A DNA stretch of 64,000 nt, taken from contig NZ_LTAQ01000005.1 in the NCBI RefSeq assembly GCF_001590835.1, positions 54,896 to 118,895 of the forward strand, read 5' to 3'. Positions 11,187-18,512 of the stretch are shown here, piece by piece. The position numbers and the translations under genes were made by a program. The stretch is from Bacillus gaemokensis (GTDB lineage Bacteria; Bacillota; Bacilli; Bacillales; Bacillaceae_G). The notes beneath the pieces are model-generated. The model saw nothing but the letters and a program-made list of their open reading frames with translations. It was not told where the DNA came from and ran no database searches. Position 1 is the stretch's first letter, and every line of letters begins with the position of its first letter.

Positions 11187-11597
11187 ATGTATGAAAGAGA
11201 ACCAGCGGGGTTTTGGAGGAGATTTTTAGCTTGTATTGTTGATGGATTAGTATTTGTTCCTGTTTATATTATTTTAGCGATTCTAAAAGTATCGGATTCC
11301 AATACGGAAACGACAGTAAATATTTTAAACTTTTTATATTTCCTCATTGTGCCTGCTGTTTGGATGGGGTTTACAGTAGGGAAAAAGGTATTAGGAGCTC
11401 AAATTACTCGTTTAGATGGAAATAAGGTAACAATTTGGACTACATGTAAACGTTATGTGTTAGGTGGAATTGTATATACGCTTACATTAGGAATTGGCAT
11501 TATTGTAAGTGCCTTTATGGTTGGGTTACGTGAGGATAAAAGGGCAATTCATGATTTCATTGCTGGAACACAAGTAATAGATGTATCGGATGAGTAG
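11187..11597 (+). CDS. RDD family membrane protein
   Basis: 136 residues with three hydrophobic segments. The defining residues are visible: Arg in FWRRFLACIVDG near the start, Asp in the same helix, and the later REDKRAIHDFIAGT block. GFTVGKKVLGAQI lies between. Function is unknown for most of the family; transport or membrane-stress roles have been proposed for some members. The ATG at 11187 follows AAGGAGTGG by 7 bases, which favours it over an upstream in-frame start. It stands alone between terminators. Confidence 0.85.
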   Translation: MYEREPAGFWRRFLACIVDGLVFVPVYIILAILKVSDSNTETTVNILNFLYFLIVPAVWMGFTVGKKVLGAQITRLDGNKVTIWTTCKRYVLGGIVYTLTLGIGIIVSAFMVGLREDKRAIHDFIAGTQVIDVSDE

Positions 11598-11608
11598 AAT
11601 AGGGATAC

Positions 11609-11643
11609 TAAAAAGAGTTCTATTTGATAGGACTCTTTTTAGT
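11609..11643 (+). terminator. Terminator after the RDD gene
   Basis: Hairpin aaaaagagttctat / ataggactcttttt with a T run. Confidence 0.85.
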
Positions 11644-11665
11644 AAATAGAAAGGGGGAATTGAAA

Positions 11666-12006
11666 ATGAAAGAAATGATTGTATGTCCGCAATGTACAGG
11701 TAATATTACTCTGGAGAATATTATGATATTCCACATTCGTTTGCAATAAGATACCCTCATTGTAAGGTAAAGTTAAAAGAAACGAATGTAACACCATTTT
11801 TAATGGGCATAGGGATTGTTATTATTCCACTCTTTATCTTTATTGGTGCGAGTATAAAAGAGTTATTAGTTAATTATTTTTCTATCATAGAGCATGTACC
11901 AACCGTACTTATTTTCTTTATGTTTTGTTATCCGTTGTATTATTTATATGAAAAGTACAATGCAATGTGGATTATTAAGAGAGGGAAATTGAAGGTGAAA
12001 TTTTGA
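11666..12006 (+). pseudogene. Frameshifted zinc-ribbon membrane protein
   Basis: ATG 11666 has a good AAGGGGGA site and opens MKEMIVCPQC, half of a zinc ribbon, but the frame stops at 11747. A different frame takes over from about 11711 and encodes SGEYYDIPHSFAIRYPHCKV followed by two hydrophobic helices, ending at 12006. One missing base in a CC pair near 11711 (ACT-CCT-GGA becoming ACT-CT-GGA) would restore a single protein of about 113 residues. The second metal knuckle also reads YPHC instead of CPHC, so the site has lost a cysteine as well. The gene is probably dead. The ancestral function is unknown. Confidence 0.75.
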
Positions 12007-12438
12007 GAGGGACGTTACAATAAGGTGCGTTCTTATCTGCAAAGTGGTATTCGGGTACGGTTATTAATAAAAAGTAAAAAGGAACAAGAGAGATTTCTAA
12101 GGTTATTGAATAAAAATAGGAAGTAATGAGCTTATAAAATATAAAAAAATACACTTTTGAAAAAGATAAAAGAATGAAACTACCACTTTACTTATATATG
12201 AATACATATATTTCAAGGTTTTACTAATTTTGAGTTTTAAAAAATAATTATTAAAGAAAAACAAAATTATATATTGATTTTGTTTTTTATTTTGAGTAAA
12301 ATTCAAAAGAATTAATAAGGATAGTAGTAGTTTAGTAGCTTGATTTAAATAAGTTTTAAAGAGAGCAAATGTAATGTCTAGTAGATTTAGAGTGTAGGGA
12401 ATATTTAAAAATTTGTATGTAAAGGGAGAGTAAAGTAA
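12007..12438. other. AT-rich intergenic region with a possible 33-residue ORF
   Basis: Very AT-rich. A GTG-initiated frame at 12025-12126 encodes a basic 33-residue peptide (VRSYLQSGIRVRLLIK...), in the same frame as the decayed gene before it. It has no convincing ribosome site of its own and may be a degenerate tail. Nothing else is recognised before the amidase. Confidence 0.3.
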
Positions 12439-13281
12439 GTGACAACATTGAGAAATTTATCAGCTTTTGTAAAGGGTAGTATTGTTTTATTATGTTTAGC
12501 ATGTATGTATTTTGTTATACCAACTGCACATGCAAGTGCGGAGACAGTTAAAATTTACCTTGATCCAGGTCATGGTGGAACGGATACAGGAGCTATTGGA
12601 AATGGTTTGCGAGAAAAGGATTTAACATTAGATATCGCATTGCGTATTCGTAACATTTTAAATGCAGAGTATACGGGTCATGAAATTAGAATGAGTCGTA
12701 CAAGTGATGTGTATCCTACGCTAACACAGCGAACAACCGATGCAAATAATTGGGGAGCGAATTTCTTCTTATCTGTACATATTAATAGTGGTGGTGGCTC
12801 TGGTTATGAAGATTATAGTTATCCAAATGCAGGAGCACCAACTACGACTTATCAAAATTTAATTCATCAAGAAATAATGAAGACAATTGATTTTGATGAT
12901 AGAGGAATAAAGACAAATAACTTCCATGTGTTAAGAGAGACAAATATGCCAGCAGTATTAACTGAAAATGGGTTTATTGATCAGGTAGAAGACGCTCAAA
13001 AATTAGGTAATGCAACATTTAGAGAACAACTTGCAAGAGGACATGTAAACGGTTTAGTGAAAGCCTTTGGTTTACAAAAGAAAACGTTCCTAATTCGTGT
13101 AAAACCAGTAGAGTTATATTATTATAATCAACCTGATTGGAATGCAAGAGCTGGTACTGTGAAAAAAGGTGATGTATTCACTGTTGTGGAAACGTTAACC
13201 GTAAATGGTGCAAAAATGTATAAGCTAAAATCAGGAAACTATATAACTGCTAATCCTTCATATGTTGAGGTTGTACAGTAA
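12439..13281 (+). CDS. Secreted N-acetylmuramoyl-L-alanine amidase (Amidase_3) with C-terminal SH3-like domain
   Basis: Cuts the bond between muramic acid and the peptide stem of peptidoglycan. 280 residues from a GTG start, with AAGGGAGAG 9 bases upstream. The signal peptide ends around HASA (residue 34). The catalytic domain shows the zinc ligands His45 (DPGHGG), Glu59 (LREKDL) and His114 (LSVHINS), and the catalytic Glu176 (LTENGF). The last ~65 residues (from KKTFLIRV) look like a small beta-barrel SH3-type wall-binding module. It is monocistronic, between an AT-rich gap and a shared terminator. Role in growth, lysis or germination not decidable. Confidence 0.9.
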   Translation: MTTLRNLSAFVKGSIVLLCLACMYFVIPTAHASAETVKIYLDPGHGGTDTGAIGNGLREKDLTLDIALRIRNILNAEYTGHEIRMSRTSDVYPTLTQRTTDANNWGANFFLSVHINSGGGSGYEDYSYPNAGAPTTTYQNLIHQEIMKTIDFDDRGIKTNNFHVLRETNMPAVLTENGFIDQVEDAQKLGNATFREQLARGHVNGLVKAFGLQKKTFLIRVKPVELYYYNQPDWNARAGTVKKGDVFTVVETLTVNGAKMYKLKSGNYITANPSYVEVVQ

Positions 13282-13293
13282 AGGTTCGATTTG

Positions 13294-13332
13294 AAAAAGA
13301 CAATGATGAGTTAACCCATCATTGTCTTTTTT
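13294..13332. terminator. Bidirectional terminator between the amidase and the convergent MFS gene
   Basis: Hairpin aaaaagacaatgatg / catcattgtctttttt. The last codons and stop of the reverse-strand MFS gene are encoded within the hairpin. Confidence 0.88.
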
Positions 13333-14465
13333 AATCTTCCTCTTATATAAATCATGCCAGCAAATGTTAGTAAGAATGCTGTGCCAATTACAAAGCTTAA
13401 GCTCGGTGACGCCCCAATTGCGCCCACCGTAAATGAACCAGCAACTACTCCTAATGAGAAGAACGCATAAAATAACCCAAATGCCTTACCGCGCTGGTCT
13501 TCGGCTGTATTTTCAACAAGTAAAGCGTTAATAGAAGGAAAGAGGATAGCGAATCCAATTCCGTAGATCATCATGACAATAAAGAGCATCCCTTTTGTAG
13601 TGAATAGACCAAGTAATGATAATGCAAGTGCCATGACCCCAATGCCAATGATCATCATTTTCGAACGGTTAAAGCGATCGAAAATGCGATTTGTCGGCAA
13701 TAAGAAGAAAAGGATTGCTGTAATACCAAAGACACTCATCATCATACCTGTTGTAGACGCTTTTAGTGTCAATGCTTCTACTTTCATCGGTAACATATAA
13801 GTGACAATTCCTTGTGAAAACATTAATGTAAATGCGCCAAGGTATGCTTGCAATAATGGTTCAGATTTTAACAGACCAATCATATCTTCTTTGTTCATCA
13901 TTTGTGTACGTGATGCATCTGTTCTTGTCACATGGTTTGGTAATAAGAACAGAGATACGATTGTACCGAGTACCATTAAAACGGATATTGTAATAAATAC
14001 CCATTGTATACCTGCGGTCGCTTTCATAATTCCACTGAAAGCAGGACCGACGATTGCTGCTGTTCCAACTGCTGCACCGGATAGTGCCATTGCCTTTCCT
14101 TGTTTTGTTGATTTTGTTTGTTTAGATAAGAAAGTAAAGGCAGCAGGGATTAAAAATCCATCACTAAATCCGTGCAGAAAGCGAACGATCAGTAATTGTT
14201 CACCATTTTGGACGACGGTATATAATAAGACTATGAAACTTGTAATTCCCATACTTATATAAAGTACTTTCTTTGCTCCAAATTTATCAACAGCTCCACC
14301 GGCAATAATATTACCAATCATATTGGCGAATGAGTACATACCTACAACAAGCCCAATAATAAGAGGCGTTCCTCCAAGGCTTTGTGCGTAAGTACTCATA
14401 ATAGGTAATTGTGAGAATGTATCTAAAAAAGCTACGATAACAATAAAATAAATAAAATATTTCAA
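13311..14465 (-). CDS. MFS transporter, 12-helix
   Basis: 384 residues with 12 predicted helices. GGAVDKFGAKKVLY after helix 2 is the MFS loop motif and RFLHGFSDGF follows in helix 4. The TTG start at 14465 is supported by GGAGAGGTG 8 bases upstream. Overall composition resembles drug-efflux members (DHA1-like), but no substrate can be assigned. It converges with the amidase and diverges from bdhA. Confidence 0.85.
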   Translation of the reverse strand: MKYFIYFIVIVAFLDTFSQLPIMSTYAQSLGGTPLIIGLVVGMYSFANMIGNIIAGGAVDKFGAKKVLYISMGITSFIVLLYTVVQNGEQLLIVRFLHGFSDGFLIPAAFTFLSKQTKSTKQGKAMALSGAAVGTAAIVGPAFSGIMKATAGIQWVFITISVLMVLGTIVSLFLLPNHVTRTDASRTQMMNKEDMIGLLKSEPLLQAYLGAFTLMFSQGIVTYMLPMKVEALTLKASTTGMMMSVFGITAILFFLLPTNRIFDRFNRSKMMIIGIGVMALALSLLGLFTTKGMLFIVMMIYGIGFAILFPSINALLVENTAEDQRGKAFGLFYAFFSLGVVAGSFTVGAIGASPSLSFVIGTAFLLTFAGMIYIRGRLKKTMMG

Positions 14466-14610
14466 GCGATATTCACCTCTCCTATGCTATTATGGCACAA
14501 TGCGAATTTCACCTGCAATGAAATTGAATTAACAGATGTGGAAAAAAGTACAAAGTGACAAAATAATGAACATTTATTGTTAAAAATTGGTTTAATTCGG
14601 ATTGTTGTTT

Positions 14611-14639
14611 TGAAATATATGGATAAAAGTACTATAATA
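14611..14639 (+). promoter_or_regulatory. sigma-A promoter of bdhA
   Basis: TTGAAA at 14611-14616 and TATAAT at 14634-14639 with a 17-base spacer, about 50 bases before the gene. Confidence 0.75.
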
Positions 14640-14690
14640 GATTTGTAAACTTCACCAGGTTAAGTATATACATAGAGAGGGATGTATAAA

Positions 14691-15743
14691 ATGAAAGCAT
14701 TACTTTGGCATAATCAACGTGATGTACGAGTAGAAGAAGTTCCAGAACCAACTGTCCGATCAGGAGCAGTAAAAATCAAAATTAAATGGTGTGGTATCTG
14801 TGGAACAGATTTACATGAATATTTAGCAGGACCTATTTTTATTCCAACAGAAGAACATCCACTAACACATGTGAAAGCACCTGTTATTTTAGGTCATGAG
14901 TTTAGTGGTGAAGTTGTTGAAGTCGGTGAAGGTGTTACGAATCATAAAGTAGGAGACCGCGTTGTTGTGGAACCTATTTATTCTTGTGGTAAATGTGAAG
15001 CTTGTAAACATGGCCATTATAACGTTTGTGAACAACTTGTTTTCCACGGTCTTGGTGGAGATGGCGGTGGCTTCTCTGAATATACAGTAGTACCAGCAGA
15101 TATGGTTCACCATATCCCAGATGAAATGACCTATGAACAAGGCGCACTTGTAGAGCCAGCAGCAGTTGCAGTTCATGCAGTACGTCAAAGTAAATTAAAA
15201 GAAGGCGAAGCTATAGCTGTATTTGGTTGTGGACCAATCGGACTGCTTGTTATCCAGGCAGCAAAAGCAGCAGGAGCAACTCCTGTTATTGCAGTTGAAC
15301 TTTCTAAAGAACGTCAAGAATTAGCGAAATTAGCAGGTGCTGATTACGTATTAAATCCAGCAACACAAGATGTATTAGCAGAAATCCGTAACTTAACAAA
15401 TGGTTTAGGTGTAAATGTTAGCTTTGAAGTAACAGGTGTTGAAGTTGTACTTCGTCAAGCGATTGAAAGCACAAGCTTTGAAGGACAAACTGTTATTGTT
15501 AGTGTATGGGAAAACGATGCGAAAATTACTCCAAATAACTTAGTATTAAAAGAAAAAGAAGTTATTGGTATTCTTGGATATCGTCACATCTTCCCAGCCG
15601 TTATTAAATTAATTAGCTCTGGTCAAATTCAAGCAGAGAAATTAATTACGAAAAAAATTACAGTGGATCAAGTTGTAGAAGAAGGATTCGAAGCGCTTGT
15701 AAAAGATAAAACACAAGTGAAAATTCTTGTTTCACCTAAATAA
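14691..15743 (+). CDS. bdhA: (R,R)-butanediol dehydrogenase / acetoin reductase, zinc-dependent
   Basis: Reduces acetoin to 2,3-butanediol with NADH (and the reverse) in overflow metabolism. 350 residues, medium-chain dehydrogenase. Catalytic-zinc ligand Cys37 lies in CGICGTDLHEY, with GHEFSGEVVEVGEG after it. The structural-zinc cluster is CGKCEACKHGHYNVC, and the Rossmann motif is FGCGPIGLL. Length and motifs match BdhA/YdjL. ATG 14691 is chosen because the upstream in-frame ATG lies inside the ribosome site AGAGAGGGATG. Monocistronic with a clear promoter and terminator. Substrate is inferred from close family resemblance. Confidence 0.88.
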   Translation: MKALLWHNQRDVRVEEVPEPTVRSGAVKIKIKWCGICGTDLHEYLAGPIFIPTEEHPLTHVKAPVILGHEFSGEVVEVGEGVTNHKVGDRVVVEPIYSCGKCEACKHGHYNVCEQLVFHGLGGDGGGFSEYTVVPADMVHHIPDEMTYEQGALVEPAAVAVHAVRQSKLKEGEAIAVFGCGPIGLLVIQAAKAAGATPVIAVELSKERQELAKLAGADYVLNPATQDVLAEIRNLTNGLGVNVSFEVTGVEVVLRQAIESTSFEGQTVIVSVWENDAKITPNNLVLKEKEVIGILGYRHIFPAVIKLISSGQIQAEKLITKKITVDQVVEEGFEALVKDKTQVKILVSPK

Positions 15744-15752
15744 TATATATAT

Positions 15753-15797
15753 AAAGAAGTAGTCTTTTTCTAGAAATGGAAGAAGGCTACTTTTTTT
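15753..15797 (+). terminator. Terminator of bdhA
   Basis: Hairpin aagtagtcttttt / gaagaaggctactt with a run of seven T. Confidence 0.75.
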
Positions 15798-15857
15798 ATC
15801 AAAAAATCGAGAAAAAAGCTCCACTCGTGTTAAGCATCTGCTAGAGAAGATACATGA

Positions 15858-15900
15858 GAACCCCCCACTTCAAGAGCCGAAGGAGATAAGTGGCGGGAGT
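15858..15900. repeat. Hairpin-forming repeat (family C) inside the potassium-channel remnant
   Basis: CCCCCCACTT (15861-15870) and AAGTGGCGGG (15888-15897) form a stem around a 17-base loop. The sequence is more GC-rich than its surroundings. A related element lies at 63668-63711. It resembles the folded ends of IS200/IS605-type elements, but that is a guess. Confidence 0.5.
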
Positions 15901-15912
15901 TTTCATAGTACG

Positions 15913-16125
15913 GTGGAAGGTTTACGTATTATTGACGCATTATATTTTAGCGTTGTGACATTAACGACAGTTGGTTATGGGGATTTTAGCCCACAAACTG
16001 ATTTTGGAAAAATCTTCACGATATTTTATATTTGCATTGGAATTGGTTTAGTGTTTGGGTTTATTCATAAGCTAGCTGTAAACGTGCAATTGCCAAGTGT
16101 ATTGTCGGGGAAAAAGAAAGAGTAA
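15913..16125 (+). pseudogene. Potassium channel remnant: pore loop and second helix only
   Basis: The encoded 70 residues contain the selectivity filter TVGYGDFSPQ and the following transmembrane helix, as in two-helix potassium channels, but the first helix is missing. The GTG at 15913 has no ribosome site. Upstream the frame stays open back to 15763 and encodes KNREKSSTRVKHL and then the GC-rich hairpin repeat, joining at GSFHSTVEG where a normal protein would be finishing helix 1. This looks like a channel gene of about 110-120 residues whose first helix was replaced by the repeat. An intact short protein is unlikely to conduct. A terminator follows. Confidence 0.65.
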
Positions 16126-16162
16126 AAGCAATCAGGAGTAGATCTGATTGCTTTTATTTTTT
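16124..16162 (+). terminator. Terminator after the channel remnant
   Basis: Hairpin aaaagcaatcag / ctgattgctttt followed by T-rich sequence. Confidence 0.85.
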
Positions 16163-16261
16163 TACAATATTTTAGTGATTTCTTTGCAGAGAATTAATAT
16201 TTGTTTATTACAATTCAAATGAACCATATTGATATCTATAAGATATATAGGATGATAGCGA

Positions 16262-16277
16262 TATGAAGGTTTGCATA
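16262..16277 (+). promoter_or_regulatory. PlcR box upstream of plcB
   Basis: TATGAAGGTTTGCATA matches the consensus TATGNANNNNTNCATA at every defined position, 109 bases before the plcB start. plcB is the gene after which the regulator was named. Strong case for PlcR-PapR quorum control. Confidence 0.92.
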
Positions 16278-16385
16278 ATGAATTTTATCAATAGAAATTG
16301 ATAGAGAGGTGGGATATGCTTAGCGTAGGTTAACTATATGAATTGTATGACCTTAATTAAATGAAATCTAAACGGAGGGTGTTAT

Positions 16386-17237
16386 ATGAAAAAGAAAGTA
16401 TTAGCTTTAGCAGCAGCAATTACATTAGTAGCGCCATTACAAAGTGTGGCGTTTGCGCATGAAAATGATGAGATACAAAAGGTGGGTATCATTCAACGAT
16501 GGTCTGCTGAAGATAAACATAAAGAAGGTATGAATTCACATTTATGGATTGTTAATCGTGCAATTGACATAATGTCTCGCAATACGACACTTGTGAAGCA
16601 AGATCACGTAGCGGTATTAAATGAATGGCGTACAGAGTTAGAAAACGGTATTTATGCAGCAGATTATGAAAACCCTTACTATGATAATAGTACATTCGCC
16701 TCTCATTTCTATGATCCTGATACTGGGAAGACATATATTCCATTTGCAAAGCAAGCAAAAGAAACGGGAGCTAAATATTTTAAACTTGCTGGTGAATCTT
16801 ATCAAAAGAATGATAGAAAACAAGCATTCTTTTATTTAGGATTGTCTCTTCATTATTTAGGAGATGTGAATCAGCCGATGCATGCAGCAAATTTTACAAA
16901 TCTATCTTATCCACAAGGTTTCCATTCCAAATTTGAAAACTTTGTTGATACAGTGAAAGATAATTATAAGGTAAATGATGGGGACGGATATTGGAATTGG
17001 AAAGGTACGAACCCTGCAGATTGGATTCATGGAGCGGCTGTAGCTGCTAAGCAAGACTATGCTGGCATTGTAAATGATACTACAAAGGATTGGTTCGTAA
17101 GAGCTGCGGTTTCACAAGAATACGCAGATAAATGGCGTGCAGAAGTTACACCAACAGCAGGAAAGCGTTTAATAGAGGCACAACGTGTAACAGCTGGATA
17201 TATTCAGCTTTGGTTTGATACATATGTAAATCGGTAA
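16386..17237 (+). CDS. plcB: Phosphatidylcholine-preferring phospholipase C (cereolysin A)
   Basis: Secreted enzyme that hydrolyses phosphatidylcholine to diacylglycerol and phosphocholine, one half of the cereolysin AB haemolysin. 283 residues: 24-residue signal peptide (ends VAFA), 14-residue propeptide, then the 245-residue mature enzyme starting at Trp39, the known mature length. By the family's numbering the tri-zinc ligands are Trp39, His52, Asp93, His107, His156, Asp160, His166, His180 and Glu184; Trp39 and His52 (MNSHLW) are confirmed by count, and the blocks HYLGDVNQPMHAANF and FHSKFENF supply the central ones. GGAGGG precedes the ATG. sph follows. Confidence 0.97.
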   Translation: MKKKVLALAAAITLVAPLQSVAFAHENDEIQKVGIIQRWSAEDKHKEGMNSHLWIVNRAIDIMSRNTTLVKQDHVAVLNEWRTELENGIYAADYENPYYDNSTFASHFYDPDTGKTYIPFAKQAKETGAKYFKLAGESYQKNDRKQAFFYLGLSLHYLGDVNQPMHAANFTNLSYPQGFHSKFENFVDTVKDNYKVNDGDGYWNWKGTNPADWIHGAAVAAKQDYAGIVNDTTKDWFVRAAVSQEYADKWRAEVTPTAGKRLIEAQRVTAGYIQLWFDTYVNR

Positions 17238-17244
17238 ATGGCAT

Positions 17245-17285
17245 TAAAAAGACCAAATTTCTCTTAGAGTGTTTGGTCTTTTTTT
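17245..17285 (+). terminator. Terminator between plcB and sph
   Basis: Hairpin aaaaagaccaaat / gtttggtcttttttt directly after plcB. Any plcB-sph cotranscription therefore requires read-through, or sph has its own start. Confidence 0.8.
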
Positions 17286-17294
17286 ACAACTGTA

Positions 17295-17366
17295 AAATAA
17301 AGTGGAACTTTAATTAGTGGGGCTTTATCCTCACTGATTATTAGTTAAACTAATCGAGCTTTTACT
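17295..17366 (+). repeat. Family B intergenic repeat between plcB and sph
   Basis: Starts with TAAAGTGGAACTTTAATTAG and continues through TGGGGCTTTATCCTCACTGATTATTAG, with self-complementary parts (ttagt / actaa). Related copies lie at 37632-37684, 46712-46752 (reverse) and 54945-55003 (reverse). It resembles the short dispersed repeats (bcr type) of the B. cereus group; the exact class was not verified. Confidence 0.6.
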
Positions 17367-17401
17367 GCCAGTTAATGCGGGATCAATGGAGGAATAGAAT
17401 G

Positions 17402-18406
17402 ATGAAAGGTAAATTACTAAAAGGTGTACTTAGTTTTGGAATTGGTTTTGCAGCTTTATATAGTAGTTCCTCAGTACAAGCTGAAACGTCTACTAATCAA
17501 ATAAAAGTAATGACACATAATGTATATATGTTATCAACGAATTTATATCCAAACTGGGGACAAAATCAGCGAGCTGATTTAATTGGGACGGCTGATTATA
17601 TTAAAAATCAGGATGTTGTTATATTAAATGAGATTTTTGATAATGGGACATCAGATCGCCTATTAAAAAACTTAGGAAAAGAATATCCAAATCAAACAGC
17701 GGTGTTAGGGCGTAATAGCGGAAAGGAATGGGATCAGACATTAGGAAATTATTCATCAACAACTCCTGAAGATGGAGGAGTTGCGATTGTCAGTAAATGG
17801 CCTATCGTCGAAAAAATTCAATATGTATTCGAAAAGGGTTGTGGACCAGATAATTTATCAAATAAAGGGTTCGTATATACAAAAATCAAGAAGAATGATC
17901 GTTTCATTCACGTCATTGGGACACATCTACAAGCAGAAGATAATATGTGTGGGAAGACTTCATCATCATCTGTACGTACTGAACAATTGAAAGAGATTCA
18001 GGGGTTTATTCAAAATAAAAACATTCCAAGTAATGAGTATGTATTAATTGGTGGTGATATGAATGTCAATAAAATAAATGGTGGTGATCCTAAGGATGCT
18101 AATAATACATCGGAATATGCGTCTATGTTTAAAACGTTGCATGCTACCGTTCCTTCTTATACAGGATATACTGCAACTTGGGATGCTACGACGAACAGTA
18201 TTGCAAAATATAATTTTCCAACTGCGGCAGCAGAATATTTAGATTATGTAATTGCGGATAACGATCATGCAAGGCCAGTACATGTAGAGAATAAAGTATT
18301 ACAACCAAAGTCTCCCGAGTGGTCTGTTACTTCATGGCTGAAAACATATAAGTATAATGATTATTCAGATCATTATCCAGTAGAGGCGACCATTACTATG
18401 AAATAG
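17402..18406 (+). CDS. sph: Sphingomyelinase C (cereolysin B)
   Basis: Secreted Mg2+-dependent enzyme splitting sphingomyelin into ceramide and phosphocholine, acting with PlcB in haemolysis. 334 residues, against 333 in the classical enzyme as I recall it. The signal peptide ends SSVQA (residue 27). The endonuclease/exonuclease/phosphatase fold has its active-site residues: Glu77 (LNE), His175 (GTHLQ), Asp219 and Asn221 (GGDMNVN), Asp323-His324 (SDHYPVEA). The cysteine pair CGPD...MCGK is present. The second of two adjacent ATGs is 8 bases after GGAGGA. Follows plcB, with a terminator and a repeat between. Confidence 0.97.
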   Translation: MKGKLLKGVLSFGIGFAALYSSSSVQAETSTNQIKVMTHNVYMLSTNLYPNWGQNQRADLIGTADYIKNQDVVILNEIFDNGTSDRLLKNLGKEYPNQTAVLGRNSGKEWDQTLGNYSSTTPEDGGVAIVSKWPIVEKIQYVFEKGCGPDNLSNKGFVYTKIKKNDRFIHVIGTHLQAEDNMCGKTSSSSVRTEQLKEIQGFIQNKNIPSNEYVLIGGDMNVNKINGGDPKDANNTSEYASMFKTLHATVPSYTGYTATWDATTNSIAKYNFPTAAAEYLDYVIADNDHARPVHVENKVLQPKSPEWSVTSWLKTYKYNDYSDHYPVEATITMK

Positions 18407-18408
18407 TT

Positions 18409-18441
18409 AAAAAAGTTTCTTCGTAAAGAAGAAACTTTTTG
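18409..18441 (+). terminator. Terminator of sph
   Basis: Hairpin aaaaaagtttctt / aagaaactttttg directly after the stop. Confidence 0.85.
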
Positions 18442-18512
18442 TATTTATAGACAGGAAAATAATCGTTTCTTTCCAATATATATAAGACATATATAGAAGG
18501 GGAGAGAAAAGT

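Noticed and set aside
12192-12208. TATGAATACATATATT considered as a PlcR box for the amidase
   Set aside because: The second half lacks CATA, so it fails the consensus.
13801-14262. 153-residue frame opposite the MFS gene
   Set aside because: Antisense shadow of a clear 12-helix transporter.
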